Positions 22,587 through 32,359 of a DNA stretch of 64,000 nucleotides are shown here, piece by piece. The notes under the pieces are model-generated. The model saw nothing but the letters and a program-made list of their open reading frames with translations. It was not told the DNA's origin and searched no databases. Made by a program: the position numbers and the translations under genes. Source of the stretch: an uncultured Loktanella sp. Its GTDB lineage: Bacteria > Pseudomonadota > Alphaproteobacteria > Rhodobacterales > Rhodobacteraceae. The stretch covers positions 62,001-126,000 of the forward strand of contig CAKZNT010000049.1 of NCBI GenBank assembly GCA_937132065.1, given 5' to 3'. Each line of letters starts with the position of its first letter. Within the stretch, counting starts at the first letter, position 1.

Positions 22587-25500
22587 ATGCCAAATCTGAT
22601 TTATCTAGGTAACTATAATAGCGTCGATACCAGCGAAAATAACTGGGCCTCTGAAGGTGCACAGTCTTTGGTGGGTATCTCGACCAACAGTTCCCAAATG
22701 GACATTGTAAATGCGAACGTCAGCGATGGCGGGGACGGTGTCGTCAGTGATGACGATTACGGCACAAATGACTACGTTCAATATTACATTGACGGCCAGT
22801 ATTTCTGCACCAAAACAGACTCCACCATGACTGCTAACGTGACGCTGACCCTGTCCGATGGCTCTACTCAGGTTGTTGAAGTCGTAATGATGCAGCAACA
22901 AAATGGTGACTTGTTCATCTCCGACCTTCTGAACTGCGGCACGCTTGATAACCTCAGCATTGCGAATGTCGAGATTTCCGCAATCACTGGCGACTGCTAT
23001 AGCGGTTGGTATTCGGATCAGTCAGTTGACAACACAACACTTGCCCCAGTGACACCGAACAATGACGGTTACGTTGACGGCACTGCTGGTGACGATGTCA
23101 TCGACGGGTCATATGTTGATCAGGACGGCGACCGTGTTGATGCAAACGACCAGATCCTGCCAGGTGCGGGCGAAGATGATGACTACATCCGTGCGGGTGC
23201 GGGCAACGACTTTGTTCTGGCTGGTGACGGCGATGACGAAGTTTACGGCGGCACTGGCGACGACACACTTTGTGGCCAAGACGGCGACGACACTTTGTTT
23301 GGCGAAGCTGGCAACGACACGCTTGAGGGCATGAACGGCAACGACATCGTTTACGGTGGCGCAGGTGATGACCGCATCACGGGCGACGCAGGCGACGACG
23401 CGCTGACTGGCGGCTCTGGCGACGACAGCATTTCTGGTGGCACTGGCGACGATGTCATCTATGGCGACCGTAACGGCGAAGATGAAGCCACCGTTGCGGG
23501 CCGCGAGTCCTTTAACTGGGAAGGTCGCTCCGATAGCGAGATTGACGGCGGATACGCCATGAACACGGGTAGCGTCACAGTGACCTATGACCGTATTCAG
23601 GACACGGGTGACCACCAGTCAAGCCTTGGCGACGCGACATTGAACACGACCGGTATCAACTCCGGTGGCGAAACTGTTGATAACGACAGCTCGCTGCGTT
23701 CGGTTACAGACGGTTGCGGCAACGAGGGCGCGTTCTCTTGGGACTTCTCGGCGCCTGTTGAGAATGTCTCCTTTAACGTCAATGATATTGATGGTGACGG
23801 CGTTGTTCGCATTCTCGCGTATGATGCCAATGGCAACCAGATCCCTGTTGTCCTGACTGGCGGTAACCGCCTGACACTGCTCGACACAGATTCTGTTGCT
23901 GGCGCGGACACGGCTGACAGCAATGGCGGCTACGACGATACAAACACAAGCGATTACAACTTGAATGTCAGCATTCAGGGCCCTGTCTCCCGTATCGTTC
24001 TTGAGCATGATCAAGACGGCGATAACAACTCCGGTATCAATGTAACCGACATCTATTTCGACAGCACGGATACCACAGGCGGCAATGGCGCTGACGGTAA
24101 TGACGTAATTGCTGGTGGTGCTGGTGAAGACCTCATCTACGGCGAGGGCGGTGCAGATACTATTTCTGGCGGCGCGGATGACGACACTGTTTACGGTGGC
24201 GCAGGCGACGACAGCATTTCTGGCAATAACGGCGACGACTTCCTGCTTGGTGGTGACGGCGACGACAACATCAACGGCGGCAACGGCAACGACACGCTTT
24301 GCGGCAACGATGGTGATGACGTTCTGACTGGCGGCGCGGGTAACGATATCCTTGAAGGCATGAACGACAATGATGTGTTGTTCGGCGGTACTGGCGATGA
24401 CCGTATCTATGGCGATGCAGGCAACGACGAAGCCCATGGCGGTGACGGCGACGACAGCATCTATGGCGGGTCGGGTGATGACACGCTTGACGGCGGCAAC
24501 GGCGATGACCTTATCAAGGCTGGCTCTGGCGATGATACTGTGCAGGGTGGCGCCGGCGATGACAGCATCGAAGGCGGCACAGGCGATGACCTGCTGTGCG
24601 GCGACGATGAAGACACGTCTATCGGTCGTGTTGACGAGCTGACATTGCAGTGGAACGAAGTTGCGTCCAACGGCACAGAACTGGGTGCGTCCCAGACCTA
24701 TGGTGTTGGCGGCATGAACGTCACTGTCGGATTTGCGCAAGAAGACCAAGGCGCGATCGGCTGCATCGAAACAACACCGATGTATGTCGAAAGCGGCGAG
24801 AACTTTGATCCGAACTCGGGCCTTTACCTTTACGGTCTTGGCGGCGAAGGCGGCGTTGATAATACATCGACCACATCGCTGACATTCGCGTCTGACGATG
24901 CCGCATACGGTGACGAAGTGCAGGACGTTTCGTTCCGCATCAACGACATTGATAATGGCACAGATGCAGATGACCACATCGATATTGTGACTGTCCGCGC
25001 CTATGACGCTGACGGCAATGAAGTGGCTGTCACGATCACACCTGAGTCAAACCTTCAGATTGTGAACGGCAACACGGTGACTGGCGGCGTCGAGCACTCT
25101 GCGGGTGTGACACCTGCGAGCCAGCTTGGGTCCGTGCTTTACAATGTTGAAGGTCCGGTTGCCCGTATCGAGATTGATTACGACAACGGTGAAAGCACCG
25201 ATCAGCGCATTGATGTCACCGACATCAACTTCTTCACAACGCCGTCTGCCCCAATTCCGGGTGAAGCAGGCAACGATGTGATCTCTGGCGGCGCTGGCGA
25301 CGACGACATCTACGGCAAAGCTGGCGACGACACATTGTCTGGCGATGCTGGCAACGACAATATCTTTGGTGGCGCGGATCGCGATGTGATCTTGGGCGGC
25401 GCTGGTGATAATGTTGACGGTGGCGCTGGTGGCGACGACTACGACATTCTTGATGTCACAGGGCAGGGCACGTTTATCCTGACTGGTCCAGATGGCACTG

Positions 25501-28500
25501 GTGATCCGATCCCTGACAGCAACGGCAACGGCTTTGACGGTCAGGTTGTGTTTGTTGATGCAAACGGCACCCCGACAGGCGAAGTGATTGATTTCGTCGA
25601 GATCGAGGAAATCCGTGGCGACCAAGCTAACGCGGGTCCGATTGCAACTGACGACGCCTTTACGGGCACTGAGGATGATCCATCCCAGATCGTTGGCAAT
25701 GTCATCACAGGTGATACCGGTAACGGCACAGACACGGACCCTGATGGCGATGAGTTGACTGTTTCGGAGGTGAATGGTGATCCTGCGGGTGTTGGTCAGC
25801 CGGTGGCTGGGTCTGACGGCGGCTTGGTCACGATCAATCCTGACGGCACGGTGTCCTTTGATCCAAACGGCGCGTTCGATGAGCTCGGCGAGGGCGAAGA
25901 GGCAACAACAACAGTGACTTACACGGTTACTGATCCAGATGGCGCTGAATCCACTGCGACTGTGACCTTCACAGTGACGGGCACAAATGACGCCCCGACT
26001 GCCGTGGCTGACGTGTTCACCGCTGACGAAGACGACATCACGGACCTCGGCAACGTGGTTGATGCCAACGACACCGATCCAGAGGATGATCCTTTGACTG
26101 TGGCGCAAGTGAACGGCGATCCCGCGAATGTGGGTCAGCCGGTTGCAGGCGACAACGGTGGCTTGGTCACGATCAACGAAGATGGCACGGCCAGCTTTGA
26201 TCCAAACGGCGAATTCGAAGCGCTCGGCGAAGGTGAAGAAGCAACAACCGAAGTCACCTACACAATCACCGACCCAGACGGCGCAACATCCACCACAACC
26301 GTGACTGTCACAGTCACTGGCGTGAATGACGGCCCTGTTGCGGTTGACAGCAGCTACACCGTTTCCGCGACCGAAGCGGCTGGCGATGTGGACGGCAACG
26401 CGATCACTGACGACACTGGCGAAGGTGTGGACAGCGACCCAGAGGACGACGATCTGACGGTTGTTGCGGTTGACGGGTCCGACGCGAATGTTGGCAACGT
26501 GGTTGCTGGCGACAACGGTGGTCTGTTCACGATCAACGCTGACGGCTCCATCGACTTTGACGCAAACGGCGAGTTTGACGCGCTTGGTGACGGCGAAACT
26601 GCCACAACCACAGTGTCTTACACGATCGCAGACGAGGACGGTCTGGAGAGCACAGCGAATGTGACCTTCACTGTCTCGGGCACAAACGATGGTCCGGTTG
26701 CGACCAACGATGCGTTTGACGCTGGCGAGGATGATCCTGACGCGGTGCTTGGCAATGTGCTTGGCAACGACACGGACCCTGATGGCGATGAGTTGACTGT
26801 TTCGGAGGTGAATGGTGATCCTGCGGGTGTTGGTCAGCCGGTGGCTGGGTCTGACGGCGGCTTGGTCACGATCAATCCTGACGGCACGGTGTCCTTTGAT
26901 CCAAACGGCGCGTTCGATGAGCTCGGCGAGGGCGAAGAGGCAACAACAACAGTGACTTACACGGTTACTGATCCAGATGGCGCTGAATCCACTGCGACTG
27001 TGACCTTCACAGTGACGGGCACAAATGACGCCCCGACTGCCGTGGCTGACGTGTTCACCGCTGACGAAGACGACATCACGGACCTCGGCAACGTGGTTGA
27101 TGCCAACGACACCGATCCAGAGGATGATCCTTTGACTGTGGCGCAAGTGAACGGCGATCCCGCGAATGTGGGTCAGCCGGTTGCAGGCGACAACGGCGGT
27201 CTGGTCACGATCAACGAAGATGGCACGGCCAGCTTTGATCCAAACGGCGAGTTCGAAGACCTCGGCGAAGGTGAAGAGGCAACAACCGAAGTCACCTACA
27301 CAATCACCGACCCGGACGGCGCCACATCCACAACAACCGTGACTGTTACGGTTACTGGCACAAACGATGCGCCAACGGCTGTTGCGGATACGTTTGACGC
27401 TGACGAGACTGACCCAACTGACCTTGGTAACGTGCTTGGCAACGACATTGACCCAGAGGATGATCCTTTGACGGTGTCGCAAGTGAACGGCGATCCAACA
27501 CTTGTTGGCACACCTGTCCCTGCGGATGGTGGTGGCTTGGTCACGATCAACGAAGATGGTTCGATTTCTTTCGATCCGAACGGTGAGTTCGAGGAGCTTG
27601 GCGAAGGTGAAACTGCTGACGTCACTGTGACTTACACAGCGACTGATCCAGATGGTGAGACATCGTCTACGACTGTTACGATCACTGTGAATGGTGTGAA
27701 TGACGGGCCTGATGCGACTGACAATGCCTATGTTGTGAACCTGACCGAAGCTGCTGGCGATGTTGATGGCAACGTCATCACCGACAACACTGGTGACGGT
27801 GTGGACAGCGACCCTGAAAACGATGACCTGACGGTTGTTGCGGTTGGCGGTTCTGCTGCGGGTGTTTCGACACCAGTTGCTGGCGACAACGGTGGTCTGT
27901 TCACCATCAACCCTGATGGCACTGTCGATTTCGACACCAACGGTGACTTTGACGGTCTTGGCCTGAACGCAACCGAAGAGACGTCTGTGACCTACACGAT
28001 CCGTGACGAGAACGGTCTTGAGGACACGGCGACTGTGACCTTCACTGTGACAGGCACGAATGACGGCACTGTTCAGGGCACAGCTGGTGACGATGTGATC
28101 AACCCCGACATCCCATATGTGGATGCCGATGGTGATATCGTGGACGCCGGTGATGCGATCCTTCCAGGTGATGTTGGCGACGACGACCTGATCTACGGTT
28201 TCGGCGGCAACGATAGCATTGACGCTGGTAACGGCGATGATGAAGTCTATGGCGGCACAGGTAATGACACCATTGAAGGTGGCGACGGTGACGATTGGGT
28301 CTCTGGCGGCACAGGCAACGATGTTGTCGACGGTGGTGCTGGCAACGATACGCTGAACGGCAACCAAGGCGATGACACGCTCAACGGCGGTGACGGCGAT
28401 GATGTGGTCAACGGTGGTTTTGGTGACGACAGCATCGAAGGCGGCGCAGGCGATGACGTTCTGAACGGCGAAGATGGTGATGACACGATCCGCGGCGGCA

Positions 28501-30464
28501 CAGGCAACGACATGGTCAACGGCGGTGAAGGTGACGACGACCTTTACGGCGGTGCTGGCAACGACAAGATCGAGGGCTCCGAGGGCGACGATACGCTGAC
28601 TGGCGGTTCTGGTGACGATGACATCTGGGGCGGTCTTGACGACGACACGCTTTATGGTGGGTCTGGTGATGACACCCTTGGCGGCGGTGCTGGCAATGAT
28701 GTGATCGAAGACAATATCGGTAACGATGTTGTTGAGGGTGGCGATGGCGACGACGTGATCAACGTTGGCAACACTGTCAATCCTGCGCTGGACTACGACT
28801 ACGGGTCCATCCCGTTCGGTGACAACGATGCGGCGCCAAACAACGACCTTGATACGGTCTTTGGTGGTGCGGGCAACGACATCATCTCGACTGGCGACGA
28901 TGCAGATAGCATCGACGGTGGCGAAGGCGATGACATCATCGACGCAGGTATCGACGACGATAGCGTGACAGGTGGCACTGGCAACGACACGATCATCGGT
29001 GGTCAGGGTGAAGACATCATCGAAGGTAACGAAGGTGATGACCTCATCTACGGTGGCCTTGAAGATGAAGTTCTGACCTTGCCTGACGCGATCGACGAAG
29101 CGCCAGACGACAACCGTGACACGATCTATGGTGGCCTCGGCAACGATACGATCTTTGGACGTGACGATGCGGACACATTGTATGGTGGTGAAGGCAACGA
29201 CATTCTGGATGGCGGCATCGATGATGACGAAATCTGGGGCGATGATGGCGACGACACGATCTACGGTGGTCAGGGTAATGACGTTATTAACGGCGGCGTA
29301 GGTCAGGATCTGATCTATGGCGGCGAGGGTGACGACACAATCCAGGGCAACATGGACGATGACGCGATCTACGGCGACGAAGGCAACGATACGATCACAG
29401 GTTCGCTTGATGATGATCTTGTCTACGGTGGCGCAGATGACGACGAAATCCGTGGCGGCACTGGTGACGATACCCTGCACGGCGACGAGGGTGACGATTA
29501 CATCCAAGGTGGTTTTGGTGACGACAGCATCTATGGCGGTGACGGCGAAGATAGCCTGAATGGTGGCTTCGGCGCTGACATTATCGAAGGTGGTGACGGC
29601 AACGACACAATCGCGGGCTTTGATGGCGAAGACACCATCATAGGCGGCGCTGGCGAAGATACGCTTTACGGCGGTCAGAACTCTGATGTGTTCCTTGGCG
29701 GTAACGGCGGCGATGTTGTTAAAGGCGGCGAAGACCCCGACGATAGCGATGTTGACGTGCTTGACCTGACCGGGTCCAACGTGGACTTCATCACATACAC
29801 TGACGGTGATCCCGAAAGTGGTGTTGTGACGTTCCTTGACGGCTCCACGATGACCTTCTCCGAGATCGAGAATGTGATCCCATGCTTTACGCCTGGAACC
29901 ACAATCGCGACTGCAAAAGGCGAGCGTCTTGTTGAAGAGTTGGTCGAAGGTGACCGGATCATCACGCGTGACAACGGCATTCAAGAGATTGCATGGGTTG
30001 GCCACAAAGAGATGACTGGCAAGCAGCTGGTTCAGAACCCGCACCTTAAGCCGATCCTGATCAAAGCAGGGGCATTGGGTAACGGCCTGCCAGAGCGTGA
30101 CATGATGGTTTCACCAAACCACCGTGTGCTTGTCGCCTCCGAGTTGACACAGCTCTACTTTGAAGAGAACGAAGTTCTTGCTGCTGCCAAGCATATGGTT
30201 GGTGCAGAGGGCATCCACGCGGTCGATGTGATGAGCACAACATACGTGCACTTCATGTTCGAGCGTCACGAGGTTGTTCTTTCAAACGGCGCATGGACCG
30301 AAAGCTTCCAGCCTGGCGATTACTCCCTCAAGGGTATCGGCAACAGCCAGCGTAACGAGATCATGGAACTCTTCCCTGAGCTCAATACGAAGACTGGTCT
30401 GGAAGGTTATCAGTCTGCGCGTAAGGCTCTCAAGAAGCACGAAGCCAAGCTTTTGATCAAGTAA
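22587..30464 (+). CDS. Giant RTX/cadherin-like repeat protein with C-terminal Hint domain
   Basis: This is a 2625-residue, highly acidic protein, presumably exported by a type I system not present in this window. Module order: N-terminal domain (1-165, [15 protein letters not shown]); calcium-binding RTX nonapeptides (GGxGxDxhx) in blocks near 165-298, 498-675, 890-950 and 1831-2388; two related globular inserts (about 298-496 and 675-890); seven to eight VCBS/cadherin-like domains (about 1018-1830) ending in GTNDAP or GVNDGP; and a Hint domain starting at Cys2433 ([15 protein letters not shown]) with the SPNHRVL histidine motif. It is probably a surface adhesin or biofilm matrix protein. ATG 22587 is chosen over GTG 22578 because GGAG is eight bases upstream. 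Three RTX repeats contain cysteine, which is unusual. The cadherin region contains a 1038-bp tandem duplication. Confidence 0.9.
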   Translation: MPNLIYLGNYNSVDTSENNWASEGAQSLVGISTNSSQMDIVNANVSDGGDGVVSDDDYGTNDYVQYYIDGQYFCTKTDSTMTANVTLTLSDGSTQVVEVVMMQQQNGDLFISDLLNCGTLDNLSIANVEISAITGDCYSGWYSDQSVDNTTLAPVTPNNDGYVDGTAGDDVIDGSYVDQDGDRVDANDQILPGAGEDDDYIRAGAGNDFVLAGDGDDEVYGGTGDDTLCGQDGDDTLFGEAGNDTLEGMNGNDIVYGGAGDDRITGDAGDDALTGGSGDDSISGGTGDDVIYGDRNGEDEATVAGRESFNWEGRSDSEIDGGYAMNTGSVTVTYDRIQDTGDHQSSLGDATLNTTGINSGGETVDNDSSLRSVTDGCGNEGAFSWDFSAPVENVSFNVNDIDGDGVVRILAYDANGNQIPVVLTGGNRLTLLDTDSVAGADTADSNGGYDDTNTSDYNLNVSIQGPVSRIVLEHDQDGDNNSGINVTDIYFDSTDTTGGNGADGNDVIAGGAGEDLIYGEGGADTISGGADDDTVYGGAGDDSISGNNGDDFLLGGDGDDNINGGNGNDTLCGNDGDDVLTGGAGNDILEGMNDNDVLFGGTGDDRIYGDAGNDEAHGGDGDDSIYGGSGDDTLDGGNGDDLIKAGSGDDTVQGGAGDDSIEGGTGDDLLCGDDEDTSIGRVDELTLQWNEVASNGTELGASQTYGVGGMNVTVGFAQEDQGAIGCIETTPMYVESGENFDPNSGLYLYGLGGEGGVDNTSTTSLTFASDDAAYGDEVQDVSFRINDIDNGTDADDHIDIVTVRAYDADGNEVAVTITPESNLQIVNGNTVTGGVEHSAGVTPASQLGSVLYNVEGPVARIEIDYDNGESTDQRIDVTDINFFTTPSAPIPGEAGNDVISGGAGDDDIYGKAGDDTLSGDAGNDNIFGGADRDVILGGAGDNVDGGAGGDDYDILDVTGQGTFILTGPDGTGDPIPDSNGNGFDGQVVFVDANGTPTGEVIDFVEIEEIRGDQANAGPIATDDAFTGTEDDPSQIVGNVITGDTGNGTDTDPDGDELTVSEVNGDPAGVGQPVAGSDGGLVTINPDGTVSFDPNGAFDELGEGEEATTTVTYTVTDPDGAESTATVTFTVTGTNDAPTAVADVFTADEDDITDLGNVVDANDTDPEDDPLTVAQVNGDPANVGQPVAGDNGGLVTINEDGTASFDPNGEFEALGEGEEATTEVTYTITDPDGATSTTTVTVTVTGVNDGPVAVDSSYTVSATEAAGDVDGNAITDDTGEGVDSDPEDDDLTVVAVDGSDANVGNVVAGDNGGLFTINADGSIDFDANGEFDALGDGETATTTVSYTIADEDGLESTANVTFTVSGTNDGPVATNDAFDAGEDDPDAVLGNVLGNDTDPDGDELTVSEVNGDPAGVGQPVAGSDGGLVTINPDGTVSFDPNGAFDELGEGEEATTTVTYTVTDPDGAESTATVTFTVTGTNDAPTAVADVFTADEDDITDLGNVVDANDTDPEDDPLTVAQVNGDPANVGQPVAGDNGGLVTINEDGTASFDPNGEFEDLGEGEEATTEVTYTITDPDGATSTTTVTVTVTGTNDAPTAVADTFDADETDPTDLGNVLGNDIDPEDDPLTVSQVNGDPTLVGTPVPADGGGLVTINEDGSISFDPNGEFEELGEGETADVTVTYTATDPDGETSSTTVTITVNGVNDGPDATDNAYVVNLTEAAGDVDGNVITDNTGDGVDSDPENDDLTVVAVGGSAAGVSTPVAGDNGGLFTINPDGTVDFDTNGDFDGLGLNATEETSVTYTIRDENGLEDTATVTFTVTGTNDGTVQGTAGDDVINPDIPYVDADGDIVDAGDAILPGDVGDDDLIYGFGGNDSIDAGNGDDEVYGGTGNDTIEGGDGDDWVSGGTGNDVVDGGAGNDTLNGNQGDDTLNGGDGDDVVNGGFGDDSIEGGAGDDVLNGEDGDDTIRGGTGNDMVNGGEGDDDLYGGAGNDKIEGSEGDDTLTGGSGDDDIWGGLDDDTLYGGSGDDTLGGGAGNDVIEDNIGNDVVEGGDGDDVINVGNTVNPALDYDYGSIPFGDNDAAPNNDLDTVFGGAGNDIISTGDDADSIDGGEGDDIIDAGIDDDSVTGGTGNDTIIGGQGEDIIEGNEGDDLIYGGLEDEVLTLPDAIDEAPDDNRDTIYGGLGNDTIFGRDDADTLYGGEGNDILDGGIDDDEIWGDDGDDTIYGGQGNDVINGGVGQDLIYGGEGDDTIQGNMDDDAIYGDEGNDTITGSLDDDLVYGGADDDEIRGGTGDDTLHGDEGDDYIQGGFGDDSIYGGDGEDSLNGGFGADIIEGGDGNDTIAGFDGEDTIIGGAGEDTLYGGQNSDVFLGGNGGDVVKGGEDPDDSDVDVLDLTGSNVDFITYTDGDPESGVVTFLDGSTMTFSEIENVIPCFTPGTTIATAKGERLVEELVEGDRIITRDNGIQEIAWVGHKEMTGKQLVQNPHLKPILIKAGALGNGLPERDMMVSPNHRVLVASELTQLYFEENEVLAAAKHMVGAEGIHAVDVMSTTYVHFMFERHEVVLSNGAWTESFQPGDYSLKGIGNSQRNEIMELFPELNTKTGLEGYQSARKALKKHEAKLLIK
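25731..26158 (+). repeat. 428-bp perfect direct repeat, copy 1
   Basis: Identical to 26769-27196 (offset 1038 bp, 346 codons, in frame). Identity stays high for roughly another 170 bp. It encodes cadherin-like domains of the RTX protein. Confidence 0.9.
26769..27196 (+). repeat. 428-bp perfect direct repeat, copy 2
   Basis: Second copy of 25731-26158. The two copies differ first at 26159/27197 (T versus C). Absence of synonymous changes over 428 bp points to recent duplication or gene conversion. Confidence 0.9.
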
Positions 30465-30484
30465 GGCAATGAATGCAGCTCATT

Positions 30485-30545
30485 CGCCCACGGTTGTGGG
30501 CGGATCAGAAGAGCGGGAGGTCAGCGATGGCCTCCCGCTTCTTGT
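30485..30545 (+). terminator. Tandem hairpins and terminator after the RTX gene
   Basis: The first hairpin is CGCCCAC (30485-30491) with GTGGGCG (30496-30502). The second is GCGGGAGG (30513-30520) with CCTCCCGC (30531-30538), followed by TTCTTGTT. The second is a plausible intrinsic terminator. Confidence 0.75.
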
Positions 30546-30689
30546 TAAAGCGCACATTTGCGTGAAAACGGGCCGAAAACGGCGAAAATCTATGGTTTTG
30601 ACTATTCGGGGCCTAATTTCCCCGTTAAGTGACGGCGTTGGATACTTAGGTCTATGACTAGGCGCAATTGATGTATGGGGATACTTCTC

Positions 30690-31787
30690 ATGGCTACCAG
30701 TTTTGAAGTCTTTTACCTTGGCAACCTCCCGCTGATTGACACGCAGGAGGGTGATCAATACGTGAGCACCACTGCCGTGAATAGCTGGCTGGGGACGTAT
30801 GGCGGGCCGGGCAACGGGCTATCGGATGCTGCCAACATCAAACAGTTTGCCCCCGGTCCAAGTGGTTATGCAGGTGGTAACAGCACGTGGTATGACACCA
30901 ACAACAATGCCTCTAACGACCAGTTCACGATTGACGGCGTGCCGCAAACGATTGATGCGACGATGGTTTTCGACGCGACGCTAACATACCCTGACGGGAC
31001 CACGGCCAATATCTCGGCTGTTGTTTTCCAAGATACACAGGGCAATGTTTATCTTGCGCCCGAGTTGACCAATAATGCCGATCAGCAAGCGCTATCTGCT
31101 GGACCGATCCAGTCGTTGACGCTCAATTCTCCGATCTATGCGTTCGGCAACAACGGGCAGGCCACTAACTTGCTTGCTGACAGATATAGCGCTGATTTTG
31201 TGCCTTGCTTTACGCCGGGTGCTGCGATTGCGACTCCGCGTGGTGAAGTTGCGGTCGAAAACCTGCGCGTTGGTGATCGCGTGTTCACCCGTGACCACGG
31301 GATTCAGGATATCGCATGGATTGGTCGCAAGTCGCTATCCGCAGCTGACTTGGTGCAGAAGGGCAGCTATCAGCCCGTGATGGTGCGGGCAGGGTCCTTG
31401 GGGCCAAATCTGCCCGAGTCTGATCTATTGTTGTCGCCGAACCATCGCGTGTTGATGACGGGCCGCGATACCGAGCTATATTTTGACGAGACCGAAGTAT
31501 TGGTGGCCGCAAAGCATCTGACCCACCTTGAAGGGATTGATACGGTGCAGGCTGCAACGGGCGTTGAGTATATCCATCTGATGTTTGCCCAGCACCAAGT
31601 GATCTTGTCGAACGGCACGTGGTCCGAAAGCTTTCAGCCGGGTGATTATTCGTTGCGCGGCGTGGGCACGAAACAGCGCCAAGAGCTTGTTGATTTGTTC
31701 CCCGAGCTTGGCACAAAAGAGGGTGTCGACGGCTACAATGCCGCGCGCACAATCCTGCGGCGTCACGAGGCAAAGCTTATTTCTTAA
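30690..31787 (+). CDS. Hint-domain protein, short paralogue of the RTX protein
   Basis: This 365-residue protein has the same outer modules as the giant neighbour but no RTX or cadherin repeats. The N-terminal domain (1-170) starts ATSFEVFYLGNLPL and contains a TLTYPDGTTANISAVVFQD strand region, like [16 protein letters not shown] in the giant. The Hint domain starts at Cys173 (PCFTPGAAIATPRGE) with LSPNHRVL and ends in [16 protein letters not shown]. Hint domains of this bacterial type probably self-cleave before the cysteine; outcome here is inferred. ATG 30690 is preferred over 30675, since the GGGGA at 30677-30681 can then serve as ribosome-binding site. It converges on the MobA-like gene with a 4-bp overlap. 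Confidence 0.88.
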   Translation: MATSFEVFYLGNLPLIDTQEGDQYVSTTAVNSWLGTYGGPGNGLSDAANIKQFAPGPSGYAGGNSTWYDTNNNASNDQFTIDGVPQTIDATMVFDATLTYPDGTTANISAVVFQDTQGNVYLAPELTNNADQQALSAGPIQSLTLNSPIYAFGNNGQATNLLADRYSADFVPCFTPGAAIATPRGEVAVENLRVGDRVFTRDHGIQDIAWIGRKSLSAADLVQKGSYQPVMVRAGSLGPNLPESDLLLSPNHRVLMTGRDTELYFDETEVLVAAKHLTHLEGIDTVQAATGVEYIHLMFAQHQVILSNGTWSESFQPGDYSLRGVGTKQRQELVDLFPELGTKEGVDGYNAARTILRRHEAKLIS

Positions 31788-32359
31788 GCGCGCCAAGCGG
31801 CCCAATCTTCGGGTGTATCAAGGTCAAATCGCGCGCGTACGTCCGCAAATCTGTGCAGATATGTCTGTGATTTGAGCGGTTTTACAATGGTTTCGCCGCC
31901 ATTGTCGCCCGTTAACGTGGCAAAGGCAGGGCGTAGCGCATTGGCAAATATGATTGGATGACCAGCATCACCATTTGGTGAGGCCCCGCGCCAGATCAGG
32001 TGGTTCGGGTGTTCATTCACCGTGGAAGCAACGCACTGTAAGTCATTGGTTTCTAAAGAAACTAGATCAGCAAGCACAACCATAAATGGGCCTGCGGGCA
32101 GGTGGGGAACCGCGCCCCTGAGCGTGGCGCCGATCCCCTCGCTGGCCTCTGGTATGATCAGAGGTGTGGCGTTGGTTTTTTCCACGACTGCATGGCGTTT
32201 GCCTTGATCCGGCCCGAGAGCGACGAAGACAGGACCAATCGGTGTGGCGGTGTCAATTTGCTGTCTTAACAACGACTTACCGTTGATTTCTTGCAAGAGT
32301 TTATCGGTCCCGCGCATGCGGCGGGACTGACCTGCGGCGAGGATCAGAACGGGGATCAT
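31784..32359 (-). CDS. MobA-like NTP transferase (MocA/CoxI-associated type)
   Basis: This 191-residue nucleotidyltransferase has the MobA/MocA fold. The N-terminal signature LILAAGQSRRMRGTDKLLQ binds the nucleotide, VVLADLV gives the metal-binding aspartate region, and GHPIIFANALRP follows. Close relatives make the cytidylylated or guanylylated molybdenum cofactor. No molybdoenzyme is visible here. Its start overlaps the stop of the upstream DMGDH-like gene (ATGA, 32356-32359), so the two are made together, an unusual pairing. The ligand (CTP, GTP or another) cannot be told from sequence. Confidence 0.82.
   Translation of the reverse strand: MIPVLILAAGQSRRMRGTDKLLQEINGKSLLRQQIDTATPIGPVFVALGPDQGKRHAVVEKTNATPLIIPEASEGIGATLRGAVPHLPAGPFMVVLADLVSLETNDLQCVASTVNEHPNHLIWRGASPNGDAGHPIIFANALRPAFATLTGDNGGETIVKPLKSQTYLHRFADVRARFDLDTPEDWAAWRA

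Noticed and set aside
23080-29750. CRISPR-like short regular repeats
   Set aside because: The periodicity of about 27 bp is coding: it encodes 9-residue RTX repeats and the copies diverge at synonymous sites.
25047-30044. A 1665-codon open frame on the minus strand opposite the RTX gene
   Set aside because: It is a by-product of the Gly/Asp/Asn-rich repeat codons of the plus-strand gene; its translation is a Val/Ile/Arg-rich low-complexity repeat with no domain, start signal or family resemblance.
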